64,000 bases of DNA from Mycobacterium sp. (GTDB lineage: Bacteria > Actinomycetota > Actinomycetes > Mycobacteriales > Mycobacteriaceae), in NCBI GenBank assembly GCA_016197405.1, contig JACPVR010000023.1:1-64000 (forward strand). Reading direction: 5' to 3'. The position numbers were made by a program, and so were the translations under genes. Below, piece by piece: positions 16,617 through 26,764 of the stretch. Each line of letters starts with the position of its first letter. Position 1 is the stretch's first letter. The notes under the pieces are model-generated. The model saw only the letters and a list, made by a program, of their open reading frames with translations. It had not been told where the DNA came from and searched no databases.

Positions 16617-17858
16617 CTACAGGCCCAGGGCCGCTTTGGCCAGAATGTTGCGTTGGATTTCGTTGCTGCCGGCGTAGATGGAACCGGCTCGGTCGTTGAA
16701 GTAGCGCAACGGGGCGACGGCCTGCCAGGGCTCGCCGCTGACGTAACCGTCTGGGGGAGCGGTGAATTCGGTCACCGGACCACCCGGCCGGGTGGCGTGG
16801 GGCTGGTAGACCCGACCGCGTGGCCCCGCGGCTTCCAGCGCCAGCTCGGTCAGCGTCTGGCTCAGTTCGGTGGAGAGCACCTTGAGCATCGACGACGCCG
16901 GGCCCGGGTTGCCGCGGGCTGCCACGGTGCTCAGCGTGCGGAACTCCAGGATCTCGAGCACCTCGGTGCGGATCCGGGCGTCGGCGAGCTTGCGGGCGAA
17001 TGCCGTGTCGTCGATCAACCGGCCGGTGCCGTCGGGTGCTCGCCGACCGGCCGCCGCCTCGGCGATCTCCTCGGCCATCACCTGCAACCAGGGTGCGCTG
17101 GCGCCGCCGGCGCGTTCGAACTCCAGCAGATACTTCGCCACCGTCCAGCCGTCGTCGATGGCGCCGAGCACATTGGCCTTGGGGACGCGGACCTGGTCGA
17201 AGAACACCTGGTTCTGGACTTCCTCGCCGGAGGTCATCACCAGAGGATGGACCTCGATCCCCGGTGAGGTCATATCGATCAGCACGAACGTGATGCCCTG
17301 CTGTTTGCGTCCGGTGCGCGAGGTCCGGACCAGCGCGAACATCCAGTTGGCTTCTCGTGCGTGCGTGGTCCAGATCTTGCTCCCGGTGCAGATCAGCTCG
17401 CCGGTGCTGTCGTCGGGCACGGCGGCCATCTGCAGCGAGGCCAGGTCCGATCCGGATTCCGGTTCGGAGTAGCCCTGGCAGAAGAACACCTCGCCGGTGA
17501 GGATGGCCGGCAGGAAGTAGTCCTTCTGTTCGGTGGTGCCGTACTTGATGATCGCGTGGGCCACCATCCGGATGCCCATGGGGGACAAGCTGGGCGCCCC
17601 GGCCAAAGTCGACTCGCGGCTGAAGATGTAGTGCTGGGTCAGGGTCCAGTCGCAGCCGCCGTACTCCACGGGCCAGGCCGGCGCGGCCCAGCCGCGCTCG
17701 TGCAGGATGGCCTGCCACGCCATGCTGGCTTCGTGATCGGCGTAGACGCTGGTCATCAGGCGTCCGGCCTGCCGAAGATCGGGTGTCAGCTTCTCGTCGA
17801 GGAACGCGCGCACCTCGTCCTGGAATGCGAGCTCACTGTCCGACCACTTCAGGTCCAT
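16617..17858 (-). CDS. Acyl-CoA dehydrogenase, large-subunit type
   Basis: The 413-residue protein has the acyl-CoA dehydrogenase layout, with Y-S-E-P-E-S-G-S-D-L at the FAD/substrate site near residue 130, I-W-T-T-H near 163 and a C-terminal G-S-N-E-I-Q-R-N-I-L-A. It is the first gene of a leftward unit with the small-subunit-type dehydrogenase and probably echA19. The doubled ATTTGATCAAAT palindrome 61 bases upstream is the likely operator of the pair. Electrons would pass to ETF. The substrate is not known. Confidence 0.86.
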   Translation of the reverse strand: MDLKWSDSELAFQDEVRAFLDEKLTPDLRQAGRLMTSVYADHEASMAWQAILHERGWAAPAWPVEYGGCDWTLTQHYIFSRESTLAGAPSLSPMGIRMVAHAIIKYGTTEQKDYFLPAILTGEVFFCQGYSEPESGSDLASLQMAAVPDDSTGELICTGSKIWTTHAREANWMFALVRTSRTGRKQQGITFVLIDMTSPGIEVHPLVMTSGEEVQNQVFFDQVRVPKANVLGAIDDGWTVAKYLLEFERAGGASAPWLQVMAEEIAEAAAGRRAPDGTGRLIDDTAFARKLADARIRTEVLEILEFRTLSTVAARGNPGPASSMLKVLSTELSQTLTELALEAAGPRGRVYQPHATRPGGPVTEFTAPPDGYVSGEPWQAVAPLRYFNDRAGSIYAGSNEIQRNILAKAALGL

Positions 17859-17919
17859 GAAAATCCTCCGCTGCGGATGGTGACTGCCCTCACTCCGGGT
17901 GCCCGGATTCGCACACTAC

Positions 17920-17944
17920 ATTTGATCAAATAATTTGATCAAAT
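17920..17944. promoter_or_regulatory. Doubled palindrome upstream of the acyl-CoA dehydrogenase pair
   Basis: The 12-base perfect palindrome ATTTGATCAAAT occurs at 17920-17931 and again at 17933-17944, one base apart. The whole 25 bases are therefore also symmetrical. It stands out in GC-rich DNA and lies between the ROK gene end and the dehydrogenase start. It looks like two adjacent dimer sites for a repressor; which regulator binds is unknown. Confidence 0.65.
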
Positions 17945-17990
17945 CTCGGGTCCGCGGTGATGTGCTGCCGAAGGCGCCGGGGTTCGGCGA

Positions 17991-19187
17991 CTACCGGCGT
18001 AGTGCCAGGGTGGCGTCGATGGCCTCGGGGCTCAGGATCCGATCGAGGATGAGCGCTGCCGAGCCCAGCAGGGCGGCTCGATCACCGTGACTGCTGGGCA
18101 CCACCTGCAGGACGCGGGTAGCCAGCGCCGTCGCATTGCCGTACAGGGTCTCCCGGAAACCGGCCACCAGGATGTCGTAGGCGGCGGCCATGTCACCACC
18201 GACCACGATGACACCGGGATTGAGCAGGTTGACCGCCGCCGCGACGGCCTCACCGATATGGCGGCCCGCTTCCCTGATGAGGCGACGAGCCTCGGGCTCG
18301 CCGTGGCCGGCGAGCTCCACGACATCGCGGAGATGGCCGACGTCATGCCCCTGCTGCCGCAATGTGCGTACCAGGGCCCAACCGCCCGCCAGTGCCTCCA
18401 GACAACCAGTGTCACCGCAGCGGCACGGTAGGCCTTGTGCGGCAACGATTTTGTTGTGCCCGAACTCGCCGGCGGCGCCGATGGCCCCGCGCTGCAAGGT
18501 GCCGCCCGCGATGATGCCCGCGCCGATTCCGGTCGACAATTTGAGCAGCAGCAGATCGTCGACACCAGCATGGTCACTGCGCCGTTCCACCAGGGCCATC
18601 ACATTGGCGTCGTTGTCGACCAGTACCGGAGCTTCGGTGAACGCGCGGAAATAGGTCTGCAATTCGACGCCGTCCCATCCGCTCATGACCGGCGAGTCGA
18701 GACTGGCGCCGCGGTGTAGGTCGACCGTTCCGGGCAGGCTCAGGCCGACGCCCAGCACCGTGGCGGGATCATGCGCGGAATCGAGGAGCAGCACCTCGGC
18801 GCGCTTGACCACGTCGGCCATCAGCTCGTCGGGCGCGACGCTGCTCTCGCGGTCGATGTCGACCTGTGCGGTGAGCTCACCGGCCAGGTTGGCGACCGCC
18901 AGCTGGGTACGGCTGCGGCCGATGGCGACGGCCAGCACGACGCCGGCATCGGCGTTGAACCGCAACTGGGTCGGTGGCCTGCCGCCGGTCGACGCACCAT
19001 CCTTGCCCTCGGTCACCAGCCCGCGGGCGGCCAGTGCCGCAACCCGGGCGGACACGGCCGTGCGGGACAGGCCGGTGACAGTGCGCACCTCGGTGCGGGT
19101 GGTAACGGTCCCATCACGAATGAGGCCGAAGACCTCCCCGGCTGTGGTGGGGGCTCCTGAGGAGGGCTTGCCCCCGATGACCGGCAT
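17991..19187 (-). CDS. ROK family transcriptional regulator
   Basis: The protein (398 residues from the ATG at 19187) has an N-terminal winged helix (about residues 15-70, with R-T-E-V-R-T-V-T-G-L-S-R-T-A-V-S) and a ROK sugar-kinase-like domain. The ROK zinc motif is seen as C-R-C-G-D-T-G-C-L-E near residue 265. ROK regulators bind sugars or sugar phosphates and repress nearby transport or metabolic genes. It is divergent from the MFS exporter operon, its most likely target. An alternative TTG start at 19223 would add 12 residues. Confidence 0.83.
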   Translation of the reverse strand: MPVIGGKPSSGAPTTAGEVFGLIRDGTVTTRTEVRTVTGLSRTAVSARVAALAARGLVTEGKDGASTGGRPPTQLRFNADAGVVLAVAIGRSRTQLAVANLAGELTAQVDIDRESSVAPDELMADVVKRAEVLLLDSAHDPATVLGVGLSLPGTVDLHRGASLDSPVMSGWDGVELQTYFRAFTEAPVLVDNDANVMALVERRSDHAGVDDLLLLKLSTGIGAGIIAGGTLQRGAIGAAGEFGHNKIVAAQGLPCRCGDTGCLEALAGGWALVRTLRQQGHDVGHLRDVVELAGHGEPEARRLIREAGRHIGEAVAAAVNLLNPGVIVVGGDMAAAYDILVAGFRETLYGNATALATRVLQVVPSSHGDRAALLGSAALILDRILSPEAIDATLALRR

Positions 19188-19361
19188 CTTTCCATTGAAA
19201 CAAGCGGAAGATCGGTCCGGCAAGCCCTGTAAGTCACGTCACTTTAGCCCGATAAAAACAAAAGTCAGTTGAGCATGAGGTAAAAGTCCACGTACGCTCG
19301 AGCCAACGGGGTGCCCTGCAATGCGGCAGGAACCGTACCTTCGACTCGAAAGCAGGCACCC

Positions 19362-20588
19362 GTGACCTCCACCGTTGCGCGTCCCGACGCGCTGTCCGTC
19401 CCGCAGGCCCTGGTAGCGCCCCATCCGGCGGCCGCCAAGCTTGCGGTGCTGGCCTTGGCGCTGGGCGGGTTCGGCATCGGAACCAACGAGTTCGTCGCAA
19501 TGGGCCTGCTGCCCGATATCGCCACCGGCTTCGGGATCAGCGAGCCGACCGCCGGCCATCTGATCTCCGCCTATGCGCTCGGCGTCGTCATCGGCGCGCC
19601 CGTCATCGCCGCGCTTTCGGCTCGTCTGCCGCGCAAAGGCCTGCTGCTGGGTCTGATGCTGGTATTCACCCTCGGCAACATCGCCACCGTGCTGGCCCCG
19701 AACTACCTGACGCTCACGATCGCCCGCTTCGTCTCCGGTCTGCCGCACGGCGCCTACTTCGGCATCGCGGCGCTGGTTGCGGCGCGGCTGCTCGGCCCGG
19801 GCAATCGGGCCAGGGCCGTTTCGCTGGTGCTCAGTGGCCTCACGATCGCCACCGTGGTCGGAGTGCCGATCGCCTCGTGGCTCGGTCAGGTCTTCGGCTG
19901 GCGCAGCGCATTCGGTGTGGTCATCGCGATCGGCATCGCCACCCTGAGCGCCATCTGGGTCTGGCTGCCGTCGATCGGCGCCACCCACGCCAGCAGTCCG
20001 CTGACCGAACTCGGAGCGTTGCACCGCCCGCAGGTGTGGTTCGCTCTGGCCGTCGGTATGGTCGGATTCGGCGGCATGTTCGCCGTCTACACCTACATCG
20101 CCACCACGATGACCGATGTCGCGGGCGTACCGCGGTCCTGGGTCCCGTTGGCGCTCATGGTCTTCGGAGCGGGCATGGTGGTCGGCAACATCGTCGGCGG
20201 CCGGATGGCCGACTGGTCGGTGGTGCGAAGCCTCTATATCGTGCTCGCGGCGCTGGGCGTCGTCCTGGCCGGTTTCGTGGCCGCCGCACACAACCCGGTG
20301 ACGGCACTTGTGTTGTTGTTCGCCATCGGTGCCGCCGGTTCGGCAATGGGACCGGCCCTGCAGACCCGGTTGATGGACGTCGCCGCCGACGCGCAGACAC
20401 TGGCTGCGGCACTGAATCATTCGGCACTCAACGTGGCCAATGCCACCGGCGCCTGGATCGGTGGACTGGTCATCGCGGCAGGACTGGGATACACCGCACC
20501 GGCCGCGGCGGGAGCCGTACTGGCAGGTATCGGCCTGGTCATCCTGACCGGATCCGTTCTGCTGCAACGAAAGGAAAACGCCCGATGA
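19362..20588 (+). CDS. MFS transporter, DHA1 family (AraJ/YdhP type)
   Basis: The 408-residue membrane protein has about twelve hydrophobic segments. The opening G-G-F-G-I-G-T-N-E-F-V-A-M-G-L-L-P signature is typical of the DHA1 group that exports drugs or sugars by proton antiport. The GTG at 19362 has a GCAGG element and puts the first helix at the expected place; the upstream in-frame part lacks helices. The last bases overlap a 46-codon reading frame (ATGA). Divergence from a ROK regulator hints at a sugar-related or metabolite efflux role, which is an inference. Confidence 0.86.
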   Translation: MTSTVARPDALSVPQALVAPHPAAAKLAVLALALGGFGIGTNEFVAMGLLPDIATGFGISEPTAGHLISAYALGVVIGAPVIAALSARLPRKGLLLGLMLVFTLGNIATVLAPNYLTLTIARFVSGLPHGAYFGIAALVAARLLGPGNRARAVSLVLSGLTIATVVGVPIASWLGQVFGWRSAFGVVIAIGIATLSAIWVWLPSIGATHASSPLTELGALHRPQVWFALAVGMVGFGGMFAVYTYIATTMTDVAGVPRSWVPLALMVFGAGMVVGNIVGGRMADWSVVRSLYIVLAALGVVLAGFVAAAHNPVTALVLLFAIGAAGSAMGPALQTRLMDVAADAQTLAAALNHSALNVANATGAWIGGLVIAAGLGYTAPAAAGAVLAGIGLVILTGSVLLQRKENAR

Positions 20589-20725
20589 GCAGTGAAACCA
20601 AAGTCGCCGCCACCAATGTGGAGCTCTTCCTTCCCGGCCGCAGGCGCCTGGTGCTCACACTGCGGGGCCGCGGTCTGGAACTTCTCAGGACAGCCACCGT
20701 ACGAACGGCGACGTCGCCGGCGTAA
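20585..20725 (+). CDS. Possible small protein coupled to the MFS gene, 46 aa
   Basis: The reading frame starts at an ATG that overlaps the transporter stop (ATGA) and runs 46 codons. The product is basic, with F-L-P-G-R-R-R-L-V-L-T-L-R-G-R-G in the middle, and has no membrane helix. No known family was recognised. Coupling to the upstream stop and the clean 31-base gap with an AAAGGAG site before the next gene support translation, but it could be chance. Confidence 0.4.
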   Translation: MSSETKVAATNVELFLPGRRRLVLTLRGRGLELLRTATVRTATSPA

Positions 20726-20756
20726 CCCCAGGTAGGACGAAAGGAGCCCAATCGTC

Positions 20757-21389
20757 ATGACTACCATCGAGAACGTCGTATTCACCTATCGCCCGGACGC
20801 GGATCCGGCCATCAGATATCGCTGTATTCGCAGTTCCTGCACCGGTTTCGCGGACACCCTCGCGCAGGCGCGGTCCCGCTACCGTGCCGAGCTGTCCAGC
20901 GTTCTGCAGGTCGAGCGGCGCCAGCTGCCGCCCGTCGTCGAGCATGTGCAGACCGTCGTGCACGGTATGTGGGTCCGGGAGCGAATAGGGTCGGTACATC
21001 GCGACCACGCCGCAGACCGGATGTTCCTGCAGACCCTGCTGGCACCTGGCGACGCGCAGGCCGAGATCAGGGCCTACGTCGGCGAAACCAGCACCGCGGG
21101 TGTCGAACCCGTCATCGTGCTGGCCGACGCCGATGATCCGGTCGCCACGGTGCTGGACCAGATGACCGCACAGGACGCCGTCATCGTCACCTATCCCGAC
21201 GCTTCGGCCGGGGTGGGCTGGGCGGCGATCCACGGGTCACAGGTCGACGGCGCCGACGAAATCCCGCCGGTGCCCGCCGATCCCGCGATTCGGGAGATGA
21301 CGTTGCAAACGTTCGCGCAGAACGTCATCGCCCAAGGCCACCGACGAGCGGTACGGGTGGACCCGTATCCGCTGTCGGAGGCCTGCTGA
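20757..21389 (+). CDS. Protein of unknown function, 210 aa
   Basis: This soluble 210-residue protein has a good AAAGGAG ribosome-binding site and follows the transporter and the small frame in the same direction. Residues 20-55 (C-x-G-F-A-D-T-L-A-Q-A-R-S-R-Y-R-A-E-L) recall HicB-like or RNase-H-like antitoxin domains, but the match is weak. Residues 105-165 look like an alternating beta/alpha domain (V-E-P-V-I-V-L-A-D-A-D-D-P, A-V-I-V-T-Y-P-D-A). There is no signal peptide or membrane segment. It converges on the helicase gene four bases away. I cannot assign a function. Confidence 0.75.
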   Translation: MTTIENVVFTYRPDADPAIRYRCIRSSCTGFADTLAQARSRYRAELSSVLQVERRQLPPVVEHVQTVVHGMWVRERIGSVHRDHAADRMFLQTLLAPGDAQAEIRAYVGETSTAGVEPVIVLADADDPVATVLDQMTAQDAVIVTYPDASAGVGWAAIHGSQVDGADEIPPVPADPAIREMTLQTFAQNVIAQGHRRAVRVDPYPLSEAC

Positions 21390-21393
21390 GGGT

Positions 21394-22755
21394 CTAGACC
21401 CGGTTGTCGGTGCGCGGCCGGCCGCCGCTGCGACCGGATCGGTTGGCGCCACCGCCGCGCGGGCCGCCGTTACGCGGAGCGCCACCGCCACTGCCGCCGG
21501 TACGGCGGCGCTGGCCGTTGGCCGGTGCGCGCCGATTCTGCTGCTGGGGAGCGGTTGCCGCTTTGACCGGGGCCGGCGCGCGGTAGGGCGCCAGTTCACC
21601 GACGAGTGCCTGCACCGGCGCGGAATCGGCGACGACTTCCTGCGGTGTGACGGTGATACCGGCCTTGCGCAGCAGAGCGTTGGTGTCCCGACGCTGCTCG
21701 GGCAGCACCACGGTCACGACGTCGCCGGCACTGCCCGCGCGGGCCGTGCGGCCCGAACGATGCAGGTATGCCTTGTGTTCCATCGGGGGATCGACGTGCA
21801 CGACCAGCTCGACATCATCGACGTGCACACCACGAGCGGCGATGTCGGTGGCGACCAGCACCCGCGCTTCGCCGCTACTGAACGCCGCCAGGTTGCGGTC
21901 GCGGGCGGGCTGCGACAGGTTGCCGTGCAGATCCACCGACGGCACACCGGAGTCGGTGAGCTGCTTGGCCAGCTTGCGGGCCTGATGTTTGGTGCGCATG
22001 AACAGGATTCGGCGACCGGTGCCGGAGGCGAGCTGCTGAACCAGCTTGCGCTTGGCCTCGACGCCGGAGACGTGGAAGACGTGATGCGTCATCGCGGCGA
22101 CGGGGGAGTTGGCCTCGTCCACCGAGTGCGACACCTGGTTCTGCAGGAACCGGTTGACGAGCTTGTCGACACCGTTGTCCAGCGTCGCGGAGAACAGCAT
22201 GCGCTGCCCGCCCGACGGAGTCGCGGCCAGGATCCGGGTGACACCGGGCAGGAAGCCCAGGTCGGCCATGTGGTCGGCCTCGTCGATCACGGTGACCTCG
22301 ACGGCGTCGAGGCTGATGAGGCGCTGGCGCATCAGGTCCTCGAGCCGGCCGGGGCAGGCGACGACGATGTCGACGCCGGCTTTGAGCGCGGAGACCTGAC
22401 GGGACTGCGGCACGCCGCCGAAGATCGTGCTGATCTTGAGTCCGTAGGCATCGGCCAACGGTTGCAGGGCCGCGGTGATCTGGCTGGCCAGCTCACGGGT
22501 GGGCGCCAGTACCAGGCCGGAGGGGCGTGAGGCGACGCGGCGGTTGCCTTGCAGGCGGCTCACCAGCGGAATGCTGAAGGCCAGGGTCTTGCCACTGCCG
22601 GTCTTGCCGCGGCCAAGCACGTCACGGCCCGACAGGGTGTCGGGCAGGGTCTCGATCTGGATGGGGAACGGGCTGGCGATACCGCGGGCTGCCAGAGCCC
22701 GGACGATGGGCTCGGGAACGCCGAGCTCGGTGAAGGACTTGTCTGTGATGGTCAC
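21394..22755 (-). CDS. DEAD-box ATP-dependent RNA helicase (RhlE type)
   Basis: The 453-residue protein has all core helicase motifs: a Q motif with P-F-P-I-Q, G-R-G-K-T-G-S-G-K-T near residue 50, P-T-R-E-L-A, D-E-A-D, S-A-T and H-R-S-G-R-T-A-R. A disordered Gly/Arg/Asn-rich tail (about 395-453) probably contacts RNA. It should unwind RNA in decay, ribosome assembly or cold adaptation. The GTG at 22755 was chosen because similarity begins there; the 69 codons upstream are Cys/Pro-rich and unlike the family. About 500 bases without a gene precede it. Confidence 0.87.
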   Translation of the reverse strand: MTITDKSFTELGVPEPIVRALAARGIASPFPIQIETLPDTLSGRDVLGRGKTGSGKTLAFSIPLVSRLQGNRRVASRPSGLVLAPTRELASQITAALQPLADAYGLKISTIFGGVPQSRQVSALKAGVDIVVACPGRLEDLMRQRLISLDAVEVTVIDEADHMADLGFLPGVTRILAATPSGGQRMLFSATLDNGVDKLVNRFLQNQVSHSVDEANSPVAAMTHHVFHVSGVEAKRKLVQQLASGTGRRILFMRTKHQARKLAKQLTDSGVPSVDLHGNLSQPARDRNLAAFSSGEARVLVATDIAARGVHVDDVELVVHVDPPMEHKAYLHRSGRTARAGSAGDVVTVVLPEQRRDTNALLRKAGITVTPQEVVADSAPVQALVGELAPYRAPAPVKAATAPQQQNRRAPANGQRRRTGGSGGGAPRNGGPRGGGANRSGRSGGRPRTDNRV

Positions 22756-23256
22756 GATTTTTTTCGGTGCCTTTCGGGCATCGGGTGTGTCATGACAGCG
22801 ACAGCTACGCGTCGCGGAACAGACACAAGGTGGCGAGATTGCCGGTGGGCAATATCGATCGCCGCGAGAGAGCCTGTGCCCGTTTTCTAGCCCGGGACAG
22901 ATCATCTGGACTGGTGCTCGGCCCTGGGTTGGGCGTTGCTGCACCGGTGGATGAAGGAGCATTCCACGACGTACTGGATCAACTTTCGACTTCCAGCGTT
23001 GCGACCAGCCTACCGCACCACAGGCGTATCACCGGCCACTGTGTTCAACCATTGCGGTCCGGCGGTGTCTTCGGGTGTCGCGCCCGGCGAATGTGCCCTG
23101 GTGGCAAGGGGATTGGCCACGTCGGCGGCCACTGCTGTGGTGGGGATCACCCCGGTGTGGCGGGGGCGCGCCGCCGGTGGCCATCGCCGAGTGTGAGTCT
23201 GCGGTGAAGAATCGCGCCGATCGTCGCACCAGGCGCACGCTCGGTGCCACGCCGGG
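22756..23256. other. 501-base stretch without a recognisable gene (helicase leader/promoter region)
   Basis: Only short Cys/Arg-rich frames are open here, on either strand, with no family similarity, so I call no gene. It lies between the end of a membrane-protein gene and the helicase start, both leftward. It could hold the helicase promoter and a long untranslated leader; a T-run (22758-22764) is close to the start codon. No clear hairpin pair was found. Confidence 0.4.
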
Positions 23257-24231
23257 TCAACTCTTCTGGGCGTACCAGTCCGATGTCCACAGATCCCAGG
23301 TCTGGATCAGCCAGAACGCGCTGAAAGCGGCGAGCAGGGCCACCTCGTACCAGAAGATCGTGAGGTCCCCTCCGGGATGCCGGCGATACGCGCAGAAGGC
23401 GAGCGCCCCGGTGACGATCATGGTCAGCCCCGCGACGGCGTACAGCACGGCGTAGATGAGGTGGCTGGTGCCGTGCCTCACCCGACGTAGCGCGTAGACG
23501 GCGTAGTGCAGTACGACGACGGCGAGCGCGATGAACATGACCGTGGCGGCGCGGCCGTGCGCGTGCTCGGTGAATCCGGCGAGGTCGCGCAGGAACCAAT
23601 AGCCGCCGACACAGGTGAGGACCACCGGTGTCGCCAGCAGCAGCCATTTGGCGGCGGCGCCCACCGATGTCAGCCACGGTCGGCGGTCCATCAGGGTTCC
23701 GACGTTGTCCAGTGCCTGCGAGATCATCGAGTCGGCAGGTGGCGGCGAGGTGCCCGCATTGCCGCCGCCGCGCCATTTCCCGAAGCTCGCGTAGATCCCG
23801 TAGATCACGAAACCGAGCAGGACGGCGATGAGCAGGGCGAAGATGTTGTTCTCGACGCCGATCGAGGCGTTCGATGTCGTCGGCAGCGCGGGATATCGGA
23901 TGTGCTCGCCCTTGGTGGGTACCAGTGCCACCACGAAGGCCAGAATGCCCGACACGTCGAGCAGTACGTCCTCGGTGACCGTGTGCCCCTTGTAGGCGAT
24001 CAGGCAGATGCCCAGCGCGCACAGCGCGGCAATGAAGACGCCGTGTGCCTCGGTGTAGTAGTAGGCGCTTATCGAACCTTCGACGTGGCCGTGGCGCCTG
24101 GCGAGTTCGACGATCGACACCGCCAGCAGCAGCACGAGGGCCACCATGGAAATTCGCAGCGCGCGATAGGTGGCGCGTGCATCGGTATCGGCACCGTCGA
24201 CTGCCTTGGCCGCCGCGGCCTCCTCGACCAT
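23257..24231 (-). CDS. Integral membrane protein of unknown function
   Basis: The 324-residue protein has about seven hydrophobic segments: two near residues 28-45 and 65-85, then 95-110, 135-155, 190-215, 230-255 and 270-310. It has a conserved-looking S-I-S-A-Y-Y-Y-T-E-A-H-G-V-F-I stretch at the first loop and second helix that I associate with an uncharacterised actinobacterial membrane family. The ATG overlaps the ybdD stop (ATGA), so it is probably made with cstA-ybdD. A link to pyruvate or peptide uptake is positional only. Confidence 0.75.
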   Translation of the reverse strand: MVEEAAAAKAVDGADTDARATYRALRISMVALVLLLAVSIVELARRHGHVEGSISAYYYTEAHGVFIAALCALGICLIAYKGHTVTEDVLLDVSGILAFVVALVPTKGEHIRYPALPTTSNASIGVENNIFALLIAVLLGFVIYGIYASFGKWRGGGNAGTSPPPADSMISQALDNVGTLMDRRPWLTSVGAAAKWLLLATPVVLTCVGGYWFLRDLAGFTEHAHGRAATVMFIALAVVVLHYAVYALRRVRHGTSHLIYAVLYAVAGLTMIVTGALAFCAYRRHPGGDLTIFWYEVALLAAFSAFWLIQTWDLWTSDWYAQKS

Positions 24232-24367
24232 CAACAGCAGCGCGGATTGGGATTTGTCTCGGTTGCGGCGTGCCGCATCCGCCAGTACTCCCGCTCGGTT
24301 ATCACCGGTTCGCCGGGGTGGGTACGGCCACGCAATTCGACGTACCGGCGGTAGTGGTTGTCACCCA

Positions 24368-26656
<2,289 letters not shown>

Positions 26657-26764
26657 AGTTGTTCCTCCCCAGTTTTTGATGCTCCCCGGCGATCTTGTCA
26701 CCGGAATTCGTCGTGATGCCCCAAATTCGGATGACAGCGCCGGACAATCGTGCAATTCTGCCGG

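Noticed and set aside
19239..20567. 442-codon minus-strand frame across the MFS gene
   Set aside because: It is the shadow of the transporter, extremely rich in Gly, Asp, Arg and Gln, and lacks a plausible domain.
23029..23250. 73-codon minus-strand frame between the membrane protein and helicase genes
   Set aside because: It is Arg/His/Pro-rich without a ribosome-binding site or family pattern, so the gap was left without a gene.
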